A stretch of DNA of 64,000 nucleotides, taken from contig JAHQRK010000001.1 of assembly GCA_019828595.1 (NCBI GenBank), positions 4,588,001 to 4,652,000 on the forward strand. The letters are read 5' to 3'. This DNA is from Aphanomyces cochlioides. Taxonomy: Eukaryota; Oomycota; Saprolegniomycetes; Saprolegniales; Verrucalvaceae. The stretch's first letter is position 1; the number at the start of each line of letters is the position of its first letter. The notes beneath the pieces were generated by a model. That model had not been told where the DNA came from and did no database searches. It was given only the letters and a program-made list of their open reading frames with translations. Of this stretch, positions 23,270-33,609 are shown piece by piece. The position numbers and the translations under genes are program-made.

Positions 23270-24223
23270 AGTAGGGTTCGCCTTGTACCTATACGTGTAT
23301 AGAGCACTATACGTCTTTATACACGTATAATTTGTATACCATTATTTAGTATACACTGTGCATGCGTTGCTTTGAGGAGTCGTTTAACCACCGCGGCTCC
23401 GATGGATCCCGCAAAGATCGACTTGCACTTCCTTAAACAAGAGCTGGTCGTTCTCGTGTCGTCAGTGTACATCTCGCCACCTTATTGTAGTGGCAAATAA
23501 GTCGCGCTGAGGTAGCACTGAGCTTCACACCAATGAGTTTGTAGCCACAATATTTACCAGAAATAGCTTAGTATTCTTGCACAGCAAGAGCAACTTTGAC
23601 ACAGTGCAATGGCCTTTCCCTTGTATGGAGTTTGCTCCAGTGGCCCCAAAGTCTAGGATGGTGAAGCTGTGGGACTTCGAAGTATTTGACTTGCAACTTG
23701 AATGTCGGGAACTGAAACCGTGGCTTCGCACGTTTGTCGTCTTCGCTTTGGACATGGAATGCATCTTTTCTTCATGGTTACTACGCTTCTCAAGCTTCTC
23801 ATGGACTTCAACATGGAGTCTCAAGCAAGCCTGGGATCTTTGTTGCCGTGGATGAGCCCTCGTGAGAAGAAGTCCCCCTCATTGGCTTCCAAAGCAAATG
23901 TTGCTGTGGATCCCAGGCTTGCTTGAGACTCCATGGAGCAGAACCCCCCTCTAGCATTAAGACGAACTGGTGACGAAGAAAGTAGAATGGGCATGAGAGG
24001 CTAGTCGATTTACACCAATCACAATGTATAAAAGAAAGTCAACTGCTACGACAATAAGTCATCTAAAAAGTGTTGTGGACGACGTCTTGGATTTTCTTTT
24101 TTAAGTGTGCAGTCTAGGTATGCAATACATCGTATAATATACGTCCACTATACATGGTATAATATGTATACTAGTAGCGTGTATAATGAATCAAACTATA
24201 CTCGTATACTTCCGAACCCTACT
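23270..24223. mobile_element. TIR element, copy 1 (954 bp), related to 48470-49153
   Basis: Ends are AGTAGGGTTCG and its reverse complement CGAACCCTACT, followed inside by palindrome-rich TATACG/GTATA stretches. GCTG flanks both ends and may be a 4-bp target duplication. A 33-codon frame (23402-23500, MDPAKIDLHFLKQELVV...) is shared with copy 2. Compared with copy 2 it has about 260 extra bases (23673-23933), ending in a perfect 27-bp inverted repeat (23812-23838 with 23909-23935). It looks like a non-autonomous derivative of an unidentified DNA transposon. Confidence 0.7.
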
Positions 24224-24499
24224 GCTGCAATACGAATGTCCGAGCTCAAGTTCAGCAACTAGCCTACCCGTTGCTTTTTTTCTGGCTCGCATCCATTGTT
24301 TTGAAAATTACGCTTGAGGCTCTATGAGAAGCTCAATTCCAGTCGCAAGTTGAGTGGCTTGAACTATGCACTCGGTGGATTTTACAGCGCTGATCCCTTC
24401 GCCTCGCAAAAGCGCACAGTAACCTTCAAATGGGTATCAGAGCGATCAAGGCGTTGAACGCGAGCTGGAGCGTTTCAAGCACCTAAAATATCCCAAGCC

Positions 24500-26014
24500 A
24501 TGATGGCGTCTCGATCCGTTGATTATTACCATACTTGGATTGACATGGTTGAAACGCAAGGGGGCCAACAATGGTCGCTGCTGAAGATTGCAGTATGTGC
24601 GGTCTTCTTCGTCAGCCAAGTGGTGCTCTTCCACAACGTCATTGCTATCGACACTGTTGTGCATCAACCGTCGTCGGGTTTGGTGCGATTTCGAGCGCAT
24701 GGCGACAGCCACGACTCTGCGTCGTTTCTTTTTGCAGGCGATAATGCGACTTTAGCACCACGGGGAAACGAGTTGGCTCAGTCAATCACGCCACAAGCGA
24801 CAACAACGACAGCAGCACCATCGCAGCCTGATGTCTCATTTGGATATCTTTTTGGGGTTTCTCCGCTCTCGTCCAAAATCAAATACGCGTCGTCGGTGCG
24901 AGGCATCGTCATGTGCATGCACAACGCTCTTGTACCAATTGGAGCTTCGTTGATCCGTGAGCTGCGTGATTCTGGCGCAACCGAACCAATTCAAGTGTTC
25001 CACTGCCTCGAGAACGAACTGTCGGAAAGCGCCAAAGCTGCCATTTTAGCCGCCGATCGCCAAGTGGAAATCATTGACCTCTGTCGATATCTCATCCAAG
25101 TCAACCTCTTTCCTGATGAAATGCATGCGCGGCAATTTCAAAACTTTTGGCTCAAACCGCTCGCAGTTGTCGTGTCACCGTTTGCTGAGGTGATGCTCCT
25201 CGACGTAGACAATATTTTTGTCCAAAATCCGAGCCAACTTTGGTTATCAAGAGCGTACCGCGAAACGGGAACGCTTTTCTTTCACGACCGCGTGCTTGAC
25301 TTTAGCCAGTTCCTCAACCAAGACGTTGGGATCGATCGAACATATATCCAAGACTTTTTCGACGCGTTTCCATATAGCCACCTAAATCTCGATCGGCCCA
25401 AGGGTCCATCAGCTACAATGAACGCATCCATGGTTTGGAACAAACACACGGCGCATGAACAAGACTCGTCTGTTGTTTTGATGGATAAAACTCGAGGAGG
25501 GCCAAATGTCCTGCGTGTTTTGTGGTATCTCGTCGCTCATAAACGCTTCCTGGATCCAATTACATATTCTTGGGGCGACAAAGAAGCATTTTGGATCGCC
25601 TATGAGCTGAGCCAAGTGCCATATCAATTCACGTCGTGGAATTGTGGTGTGGTCTCCGAGCCAAACGATATTGCGCTGCATCCGACTACACTCTGCGGAA
25701 GTCTAGCTCAATATTCCCCTGACGAGGGCAACGCCACACTCTTTTATGTCAATGGCAATGCAATTATTAATGTGCATCGCCATGGAGATGGTCACGGAAC
25801 GAATTGGTCGGATCGAGCCAAAACCCTTCTCGACGCTCTGCCTCAATATGTGACGCCACGACATAAACGCCGTCCCACAACACAAAACCGCATGGACTTA
25901 GACCAAACATGTCTTATCGATGAAGGCGCGGAGCGAATTGATCCAGAGTTTCTCCAAGTGGCTACGAAACGCATTGAGAATGCCAAACTAGTCGCTGAAT
26001 CCATCACGTGGTAG
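24500..26014 (+). CDS. Alpha-mannosyltransferase, MNN1/GT71-like, 504 aa
   Basis: Type II membrane protein: short cytosolic N-terminus, one hydrophobic anchor (about residues 27-50, LLKIAVCAVFFVSQVVLF), a Thr/Ser/Ala-rich stem to about 115, then a luminal catalytic domain. The domain has RGIVMCMHN, a QNFWLKPLAV segment and the metal-binding DVD at residues 235-237 within VMLLDVDNIFVQNP, followed by RGGPNVLRVLWYL and YSWGDKEAFWIAYEL. This order is typical of fungal and oomycete MNN1-type (GT71) alpha-1,3-mannosyltransferases, which extend mannan side chains on glycoproteins in the Golgi with GDP-mannose. It is intact, with no introns needed. The exact linkage and acceptor are not readable. Confidence 0.88.
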   Translation: MMASRSVDYYHTWIDMVETQGGQQWSLLKIAVCAVFFVSQVVLFHNVIAIDTVVHQPSSGLVRFRAHGDSHDSASFLFAGDNATLAPRGNELAQSITPQATTTTAAPSQPDVSFGYLFGVSPLSSKIKYASSVRGIVMCMHNALVPIGASLIRELRDSGATEPIQVFHCLENELSESAKAAILAADRQVEIIDLCRYLIQVNLFPDEMHARQFQNFWLKPLAVVVSPFAEVMLLDVDNIFVQNPSQLWLSRAYRETGTLFFHDRVLDFSQFLNQDVGIDRTYIQDFFDAFPYSHLNLDRPKGPSATMNASMVWNKHTAHEQDSSVVLMDKTRGGPNVLRVLWYLVAHKRFLDPITYSWGDKEAFWIAYELSQVPYQFTSWNCGVVSEPNDIALHPTTLCGSLAQYSPDEGNATLFYVNGNAIINVHRHGDGHGTNWSDRAKTLLDALPQYVTPRHKRRPTTQNRMDLDQTCLIDEGAERIDPEFLQVATKRIENAKLVAESITW

Positions 26015-26401
26015 TGAGAGGTCACTTCATTACCATGTCTTGTCTAGCAACTCCAACAGTTATCTCATCAATTTACGATATCAAGTTGGATATAACGACC
26101 GTGTATTCCTCACGAAGACAATCCAACGAGAGGACGATAGCCGACTTATACATGAAACACCACTGAGCTCAAAACAGAAAAAGCTAGAGGAGAGGAGACG
26201 CAACTTCAAGGCAAACACAGAGAACTCCATATCTCTCGCCTTGAGCACCCCGACGTTGCATTGCCAGCTTGACTTTCTCCGTCTTCAGGTTAGAGACGAG
26301 CTTTAACGAAGCACAAGGTGAGCGAAATGGACCAGAGACTGCTCCAGCGAGATCAAGACTGAGTGTCATGATTGGCCTCCCGAGGAAATTAACTCTGCAG
26401 T
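26015..26401. other. Short intergenic stretch
   Basis: An 88-codon frame at 26040-26306 has no recognisable features. A 25-base block (26376-26401: CCTCCCGAG, AATTAACTCTGCAGTTTA) recurs at 27781-27805. Confidence 0.4.
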
Positions 26402-26404
26402 TTA

Positions 26405-26713
26405 GAGCATGCCCAACGCGGCCACGCTAACCCGCTAACCAAATACTAGAATTTAGCGTTCTAGCGTGGCAAATTCAAGCCCAACGGTGTCACGCTAAAA
26501 CTAGCGTGTAACGAAATTCTAGCGTGCACGCTAGAATTTCCACTAGATTTGGCGTGGTGAATAGCGTCTGGCGTGGTCGATGCCATATAGTCCCGAAACG
26601 TAGAGGATATGACCGTTGGGCTTGCTCAGGCAATCATGCCAAATTTTGAGTGAGGAACGCACGCTAGATTGGATTTAGCGTGATGGAATAGCGTTGTCGC
26701 GTTGGGCATGCTC
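26405..26713. mobile_element. Harbinger-like MITE, about 309 bp
   Basis: Terminal inverted repeats GAGCATGCCCAACGCG and its complement at the right end, flanked by TTA on both sides (26402-26404 and 26714-26716), which is the 3-bp target duplication of PIF/Harbinger elements. Inside, TAGCGT/ACGCTA motifs recur more than ten times. A related end (GAGCATGACCAATG) starts immediately to the right at 26718. Confidence 0.75.
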
Positions 26714-26716
26714 TTA

Positions 26717-27780
26717 GAGCATGACCAATGTGTCGAACGAGTATATATATCCAAAGCTTTCAAATGCGAAGAGAGTCATGAAAGCTAAAATCAGTCGATG
26801 GAAGTAGAAACCTCTCAAATGACAAAATCGAACATGCGAAGAACACTTGCTGTGTTTCCAGTTCGCTCGGCGCTTTTGGAGGGACGATCATAAGCAGTAG
26901 TATCTTTACAAGAAGGACTGACAAAGCTCTGTGTACTATCCCCTCATTCACTATTTGTGAGGCCGAACAACTTTCGTTCGCTTGAACGTATTGAGATGCT
27001 CTCTGGATGACAAAGGTCGAATCTACGTTGTACAAACCGCACGTGAACAAGGAACAACGGAAGAACTAGAAACAGTTGTGTTGATTTGGCAGTATGTTGA
27101 GGGGTGTGAATTGCCCTGAGCTCACTATTTCGATGGGAGATCAACTGGACATATTTCCACCGCGACAATGAATGATCTTCACGAGGTGGGGTCGTTATTT
27201 TCTTTATCGTTCATATTCTGCTAAAAGATTATTCAAGCAGTTTCTCCATACTATACATATATAGATTTTAAATTATACTGTGTGATGCTACTTTTGGCCT
27301 TCATTGACCCAATTTTGGAGCGTCATTTCGCTTCTGCGAGAGTCCAGATAGGTTCTTACGAGCCACCACCATGGCACTTGACATAGATGAAAATTTTGTG
27401 GATATTTCAAAGCGTCATAGCGTCTTGTCTTTTGAAACTAATTAAAGGAGTAGTTTTATATTGCAGATATTTTGATTGTGTTGAGTGCCGGCGAAATCAA
27501 TCAAGTTTTCCTCCGCTGAAACAAGTTGTTGTGTTCTTGCTGTACATTCATCTCTTACTCATGTATGGAGAAATGGTGCGTTCGGCGGTATCCGAGTTTT
27601 AACAATTGGAGAATCACCGTGTTGTCTCAAAACTCATCGAAGCCACTTTAATGTGCACAAAACGAGGAGCCCGCCGAATTGAATGTGTGCATATATCAAT
27701 GATTGCTATCTTTCAACCAGGGATTATTAATGATTCAGCTCGACCGTCGGTCAGATCAGATCAGACTTTTTTTAAATTGA
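26717..27780. other. Intergenic DNA
   Basis: It begins with a second Harbinger-like end, GAGCATGACCAATG, whose partner I could not find. No coding frame longer than 96 codons, none convincing. Confidence 0.4.
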
Positions 27781-28820
27781 CCTCCCGAGAAAATTAACTC
27801 TGCAGTTTAGTACAATGCTCGACTTTGGCTTGCTCAATCAGAAAATGTGGTTTCATCTGTGCAAAGCCCGTACCATAGGCACCACAATTTTGGAATCCAA
27901 TGTCTGGTACGGCACTCGAGCTCTTGCAAAGGAATGCTAGACGCTCCATATTTTAGTGGCACTCAGTTGCATGTCTATTTACAGACCAGAGTATTTTCTT
28001 CACCAAGTAGTTGTAAGAATGAAGATAATTAAGTGACATTTCTGTGAGGAAAAAAAATTCAGGTCAAGGTGCAAAACAAAGTCCTTTCCGTTTCCGCTTG
28101 ACACATGGACAGCACAAACCAATTCAACTTGCTGTGAAATCGGTAAAATCCAATTCAATCAAATGAAAACTGATCGACAGTTGTGACCATATCATATCCT
28201 AATTGATATGACGAACAAACGGTGTATCTCATCGAAGTAATATAGACAAAATTCAAATAACACGCTCTTATTTACGCTATTTCAACATGTGCTTATCTGT
28301 AATTGCTTTTGTGTCTCGTGAAAGATTGCTAAGAATGATTTGTTTACATGAGGGGTCTTTCGCGAAGTATTTTTGTGTAATAGTTATCTCTCTGAACCAG
28401 GACTTATAGACGAGTCTAGTTGCACCATTATCGAATTTGTAGATTGAGCTCATCGCAGCACGTTACCACAAAATTTCCAAGCGAATTGCGATACAAACAA
28501 TATATTGTCATCTTAACCTGGAATATGCTCGGTCATGAATAACGACGACTTCAAGGCTGACGAATGTCATAAATGCATGACACATTTGACTATACTTGAT
28601 AGCACAACACATGACCTTTTGCCACGACTTAAGACTTTTTCACAATACGTCACGAAAATGTGCAACAATCTTCTTTTCGTTCTGCAAATTATGAGCTCAT
28701 CGACATAGTGTGCTCAAGACTAACAGAAAATACCTTTTGTGTCGGCAAATTTCATTTCAAAACATGATGAACGACAACCTATAGCTCAGTCATGCAAACT
28801 GAATACATCCGAAGAAGAAA
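27781..28820 (+). repeat. Diverged copy of the S flank that accompanies the SxIP genes
   Basis: 27781-28030 resembles 57930-58150 (ACTCTGCA(G/A)TTTAGTACAA, ATATTTTAGTGGCA-like block, CAGACCAGAGTATT). 28138-28800 resembles 33840-34840 in the left arm (GAAATCGGTAAAATCCAATTC, CATGAATAA(C/T), TCGATA-type stop-rich sequence, CAGCTCAGTCATGC). It is the downstream flank of the left-arm gene and lies outside the palindrome. Confidence 0.65.
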
Positions 28821-29059
28821 CGGTGTATCGAATGGGAAGGTCGTATCAGAGAAATATTGCATAGTTATCTGGATATGCAGAGAATTTTCATTTTGAGCAC
28901 AAATATCATCCATACTGGCGATCCTAAGTATGATGGCGTCGTGAGCGATATCAACATTCAACATAAATCGTAGATTCTTAAATTGATTAATCATTGATAA
29001 ATATGAATACTGGACCAAGACGCTCTTGACCTCAGTGAATGTCATAAATATACTTCTCC
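28821..29059 (+). repeat. Repeat R, outer left copy
   Basis: 239 bp identical except for one base to 34854-35092 in the same arm, while flanking sequence on both sides is clearly diverged. It lies just downstream of the left SxIP gene, so it is probably part of its 3' flank. The mirrored copies are 35749-35987 and 41778-41990 (truncated). Confidence 0.85.
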
Positions 29060-29102
29060 ATTCGATGCATTCCATCGGCACACTGTTCATGATCATTCTT
29101 TC

Positions 29103-32100
29103 TTAGACTTGCACTCCAAGTCGTCTCATGAACAAATGAAAATCCAAATTGGCATGCGTATCCAAGTCCATGCGACAGTTGTATTGTTGCGTGGACAGTG
29201 TCTCCTTGATGTATTTGCTGCAATTTATTTCTTCATCCATCGGGCTAGTTGAGTATAGTTGTGACTCAGTATCGAATGTGTCTTGCTCAACCCAAGCATT
29301 GGATGCTTGCCGTAGCTCTTCCATTTTTGCCAAATTGGCAGTAGGAGGAATCTTGTCGGAAGTTGCTGCGATGGCACACACTTTGTCCAAGTAGTTGCTG
29401 TCGTTGATTGCTTTGTGATTGACTTGGTGATTTTCATTCAAATATGAGATACGACGGTCTTCACATATTGACTCCCTTGGCACCTGAGACGCACTGCTAT
29501 CCATCGTTGAATCCACTGCGATGTCACGGGGTGCAAGTTCAAACGATAGTTCCAAGAAGTCCTGCTCGTCCATGACGTTCGACGGAGTTGGCAAGCTTGT
29601 GTGGTTTTTAGGAATCTTAGCCGTTGTCGTTCGTGACGGCATTTCCTCTGTTGCGAAAATAGTCATGTTTGGTGCTTCAATCTCAAAGGATGTTTCCAAA
29701 AAGTCGTGCTTGTCGTTTTCCTTTATTGACTGAGGAAATTGCAGGCATTTATTGATTTTTGGAGTCATAGTATTTGCCTTTCGTGACGGAAATTCTTCGT
29801 TTGCCATGCTTGTTGCATACAGAATAGACTTGGATGGAGATTGAATTTCGAACGATGTGTCCAAGAAGTCATAGTCATCTTCATGTAGGATTTTAGAGCG
29901 TGAATGCAGACCTGTGTCCTCGCGGTTTTCCGAAATCACTGCAGTTGTCACTCGACACTGCTCAATGTCATGCTCAATAATACCTGCGACGTTCAAAACA
30001 TGGGTGGGATCGGCTTCCATGACTGTGTTGTCTTTGTCTGTATTGTCTTTGGTGTCGATAGTAAATGAGCGTTCCAGGTAATTTGGGTCAGCAAGGACTA
30101 CATTTTCTTTCTCATCAGGTTCGATGGAAAATGAGTCTTCAAGGTAGTTTGGGTCAGCAATGGCTACATTTTCATCCATCTCCGCTGAAGCACAGCCTCG
30201 AGATATCGTGGAACACATGGCTGCAAGGCGGTCCACGTTGATGTCAGGGCAAGTTGTCGCGATAGATGGACTCTGCATTTCCTCACAAGACTGATCGATC
30301 GGTGCGAAAGAGATACACGGATGTGGTTCCATCGAGCGAGGGGATGAGAAGAGCGATGTCGATGGAGTGTTGTCTCCGATAATTGTGGCACTTGGCTCTC
30401 GACATGGCGTATCATCTTGTGCAATATGCACGACAGCGTCACTATTCTTGGATGTGAATCGAGTTCCAAAAGATTTTTCCAACAAGTCCTGGGCATGACC
30501 TTCACCCCGCATAATGGCTGAGTGAGAATACAGGCTGGTGTATTGAAAACTGTCGGATATCCATGCGTCATAGACTTGTGAAACAAGATTGTTTAAACAC
30601 TCCGTGGAATCGGCTTCCATTGAACGTGAGTCGTCCTGGTCATTCGTCTCGGCAGTGTTCACATTTTCATTTACTTGCACGGAAACACGGGTTGGAGACA
30701 TCGCGACACACGTCGTTGCAAGGCAATCGATGCCAGAACAAGTTGTTGCCACAGATGAAGTCTCTGTGCTATCACAAGTCTGGGCAGTTGGTGGAATTGA
30801 TAGAAATTGACTTGGCTCCATCGAGGACAAGAGCGATGCAGATGGAGAGTTCACGGAGTCTGCAGACAAATTTAACGTTCGTTGTTTCGGGCTAGTTGTC
30901 GTCATATCCATCGTGGAGCAATTCGATATTGGATCCCTATCTGTAATCGTTGTCGTTGTGTCCTCACTTTCAGGCTTTTGTTCCAGTGGTGCCTGAAGAA
31001 ACTCACAGATGATCGATATGATTCGATCGTTGGAAGCATACATCGCGTCAAGCCAGTCATGATTCACATCTTCGAGGTCGGTCTGTGCAGTGCAAAACGT
31101 GGTTGGCATTTGATTCGCATCGTCGAATGGTTGATTCACAGGCTCCAGTTCAGCAGAAATAGATGTCATGTTGGCAACACAGTCGTTGTCAATAATTTCT
31201 TGCGGCTGCGCAGCCAAAGGCCAACTTTGACCCGTGTGTCTTGGTGCTGTGTCAGCATGATTGGGTTTTGGCTCGAGCGGTGCCTGGAGCAAATCGTTGG
31301 CGACGGATATATTTCGATCGTTCCCGAAACACAGGTGCGTGTCGTCACAAGTTAGAACGTTGTGAGTTGCTTGATCCGACTGGAACAGAGTCTCATTCAT
31401 TTCGTCGATGAATCGTCGAGATTCTTTGCTCAGCCGTTGAAGTGCCACAAGATGGTCGTCTACCACTGTTGTTTTAGAGTGCGCATCTTCAACTTGTACT
31501 TGACCATTCTCGAAGGCAGACTTTTGACAGAAACTATTGATTTGCATTGGACGGTTGTCGTCAAGGTGCTCATGGATTGATGCAAGTGTGCAGGAAATGG
31601 AGTTCATTTTGGCGGCATTGTCCAGGTTAACCTCTTGTGAGCGACCCAGAGTCCCATTCATTTCGTCGATGAATCGTCGAGATTCTTTGCTCAGCCGTTG
31701 AAGTGCCACAAGATGGTCGTCTACCACTGTTGTTTTGGCTTGGGCGTCTTCAGCTTCTGATACACAATCGAATGATTGATCCTGGCATGTCGACGACTGT
31801 ATGTCGTTGCGCTGAAAGGAGATGATTCGACGTTGCAAAGCGCTACAGTGCTGATTCGCAATCTCGAGTTGCTTGATGAGGTCGGCTTTATCCATTTCAA
31901 GGACGGCCACTTGGTTCTTGAGTTGACGAATTTCACCTTCGAGCGCGGTGAGCGGAGATTCATCGAAGGCACACGCGTCGCTTGGTGTGGTGCTGCATGA
32001 GGGAGAGAATTCTTCAAATCGCTTGCGCTGATTTTCCTCAAACTCGTCGAAACTTTTGAAGAGTGACTCCGCGAACGAGTTGAGCTCGTTGGCAAATTCC

Positions 32101-32804
32101 ATATTGTGTTCGACAATTGGAGTCACTGGATGAGGTGCGCTGTCGGACGTGTTATCGACGGTGGGGAGTTCGACTGTTGATGAGTAGTCCTGTGTCGTCA
32201 TCACAGGCTCGAGACATGGCTTGGTCGAGTTGATTGTCGGAGGTCCTTTGGTCATGGATAAAATATTCGTAGTCAAGCTGTCGGCCGTAGGGATGTAGGG
32301 CGTATTGTTTTGATTCAATGATAAGGTTGTCGCGCGTCGTCTTGGTATTTTACTCTTGATCTTGTCGATCGCGCTGCTGGTGGTCGATGCCACGGATGTC
32401 GATACGCTGTAAAGAGAACTATTCGTCGACACAATTGGCTCGCGTGCGTTTTGATTGCATTCATGCACACGTAGTGTCGATCCCGGGAGTCGAGGGATTC
32501 GGCTTGTCGGCTTGTTGGAAGCACTGGAAGTGGAAGGCATGCGTGGCAAGGTTTCAGTCATCAGGTCGCGTGGTGGTGAAATCATTCGACTCGATGTTGC
32601 GAATAATGTCGTCGTAGGCAGCCTTGGAATTCTGCTTTTGTGGAAGTTTCTTGTCGGTGCCAAGGATGTTGACCCGCTGTGTACAGAAGTTGGGCCGTGG
32701 ATCGAGTTGTTTGAATGAAAAGCATTTTGACTAGACGCAGTCAGGCCGGGCACCTTGCGGAGTCGGGGAAGGCGGCTTCTGGGCTTGTCGGAAGTCGTGG
32801 ACAT
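29103..32804 (-). CDS. SxIP-motif protein, 1233 aa, left-arm copy (intact)
   Basis: Unrecognised acidic, Ser/Thr-rich protein. The first 165 residues are basic and hold four copies of a short motif: SRLP (10-13), SRIP (57-60), SRIP (101-104), SKIP (151-154), three followed by R and a TTL-like tail. SxIP in basic Ser/Pro-rich context is the known EB1-binding signal of microtubule plus-end trackers; I infer this role. Residues about 284-330 form a coiled coil. A 27-residue segment (KTTVVDDHLVALQRLSKESR...) is duplicated exactly at 357-383 and 444-470. The C-terminal half carries at least five repeats of the type (N/D)(Y/F)L(E/D)xSFx(I/L). One uninterrupted exon. It could alternatively be cargo of a repeat unit, since it always sits with repeats R and S. 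Confidence 0.8.
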   Translation of the reverse strand: MSTTSDKPRSRLPRLRKVPGLTASSQNAFHSNNSIHGPTSVHSGSTSLAPTRNFHKSRIPRLPTTTLFATSSRMISPPRDLMTETLPRMPSTSSASNKPTSRIPRLPGSTLRVHECNQNAREPIVSTNSSLYSVSTSVASTTSSAIDKIKSKIPRRRATTLSLNQNNTPYIPTADSLTTNILSMTKGPPTINSTKPCLEPVMTTQDYSSTVELPTVDNTSDSAPHPVTPIVEHNMEFANELNSFAESLFKSFDEFEENQRKRFEEFSPSCSTTPSDACAFDESPLTALEGEIRQLKNQVAVLEMDKADLIKQLEIANQHCSALQRRIISFQRNDIQSSTCQDQSFDCVSEAEDAQAKTTVVDDHLVALQRLSKESRRFIDEMNGTLGRSQEVNLDNAAKMNSISCTLASIHEHLDDNRPMQINSFCQKSAFENGQVQVEDAHSKTTVVDDHLVALQRLSKESRRFIDEMNETLFQSDQATHNVLTCDDTHLCFGNDRNISVANDLLQAPLEPKPNHADTAPRHTGQSWPLAAQPQEIIDNDCVANMTSISAELEPVNQPFDDANQMPTTFCTAQTDLEDVNHDWLDAMYASNDRIISIICEFLQAPLEQKPESEDTTTTITDRDPISNCSTMDMTTTSPKQRTLNLSADSVNSPSASLLSSMEPSQFLSIPPTAQTCDSTETSSVATTCSGIDCLATTCVAMSPTRVSVQVNENVNTAETNDQDDSRSMEADSTECLNNLVSQVYDAWISDSFQYTSLYSHSAIMRGEGHAQDLLEKSFGTRFTSKNSDAVVHIAQDDTPCREPSATIIGDNTPSTSLFSSPRSMEPHPCISFAPIDQSCEEMQSPSIATTCPDINVDRLAAMCSTISRGCASAEMDENVAIADPNYLEDSFSIEPDEKENVVLADPNYLERSFTIDTKDNTDKDNTVMEADPTHVLNVAGIIEHDIEQCRVTTAVISENREDTGLHSRSKILHEDDYDFLDTSFEIQSPSKSILYATSMANEEFPSRKANTMTPKINKCLQFPQSIKENDKHDFLETSFEIEAPNMTIFATEEMPSRTTTAKIPKNHTSLPTPSNVMDEQDFLELSFELAPRDIAVDSTMDSSASQVPRESICEDRRISYLNENHQVNHKAINDSNYLDKVCAIAATSDKIPPTANLAKMEELRQASNAWVEQDTFDTESQLYSTSPMDEEINCSKYIKETLSTQQYNCRMDLDTHANLDFHLFMRRLGVQV

Positions 32805-33297
32805 ATGGTGGTCGCCGTGATGTTCTTGAAAGATTGTGTCAAGAACAAATTCTTATCCGGTTATTTACCGGATGAAACAAGAATTTGTATGCGTGAGACA
32901 TTCTATCCATGGATTGCCGGTAAATATTCGGTGTCCATGACAATCCTCCAGTTGATGGCGCTGCCAGCACATGCGCGTTGAAGTCTGGTCGACTCGTGAT
33001 GTGACCCCTGACATGGTGTGCTCTACAACGTCTTTTCAGATACTGTACGTCTGACCGACACTCCCTGCGGTCTTCTTGCTCTTCTCTCTCACATTGTCCT
33101 CCACAGCACACCTGAAAACAGTGTCAAGAGCCGGCCTCCCTCTATATGTGCCCCCCCACCCTTGATTCCATCTTCGTCCGATATATGGCTTTCCTGGACC
33201 GCTTCAGGATGCTTGCTGGTCGGACGGTAGTTACCAGGATGCGGGTATGCTCGGCCAGAGGAAGCGCGCGAGGGTGGAGGACGAGCAGTTGTGTCAT
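32805..33297 (-). promoter_or_regulatory. 5' flank of the left SxIP gene
   Basis: About 490 bp between the conserved short frame and the gene start. It includes a small hairpin, TCCGGTTATTTACCGGA (near 32856-32873), partly kept in the third copy (near 49905). It probably holds the 5' UTR and promoter. Confidence 0.4.
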
Positions 33298-33609
33298 TCA
33301 CTTGGCAGCATTTTGGATTTGAAAGTCGGCAAGAGTGTGCTTACCCCCCTCTGCAAAAGCTTCAAATGACTCGCCCATTTTGTTTTTGGTACGTAATCTC
33401 TCGATGATCAACCATTTTGACTTCCACAGATAGATGACCATGATGCTTCGTTTGGCCACCCTGGACCCAGAGTTAGTGGAGGATGCCACGATGGGGCTTT
33501 GGAGTGTCCTTTCACCACTGTGAAAATCCGGTTGTCGTCTACTCCAAGCCGAAGTCATGGCACTTGACGAAGTTTGCGCACATGTCACGACTCCATTGTG
33601 TAATGCCAT
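33298..33609 (-). CDS. Conserved short open frame upstream of the SxIP gene, 103 aa
   Basis: Same strand as the SxIP gene and 0.5 kb upstream. The mirrored copy is 37230-37541. The diverged third locus (49274-49470) keeps the central part: NSGS, KSKWLI, and GGKHT/GFNHT followed by a Phe-Gln segment, with many silent and conservative changes. It may be a separate small protein, an upstream exon, or an uORF. No domain recognised. Confidence 0.4.
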   Translation of the reverse strand: MALHNGVVTCAQTSSSAMTSAWSRRQPDFHSGERTLQSPIVASSTNSGSRVAKRSIMVIYLWKSKWLIIERLRTKNKMGESFEAFAEGGKHTLADFQIQNAAK

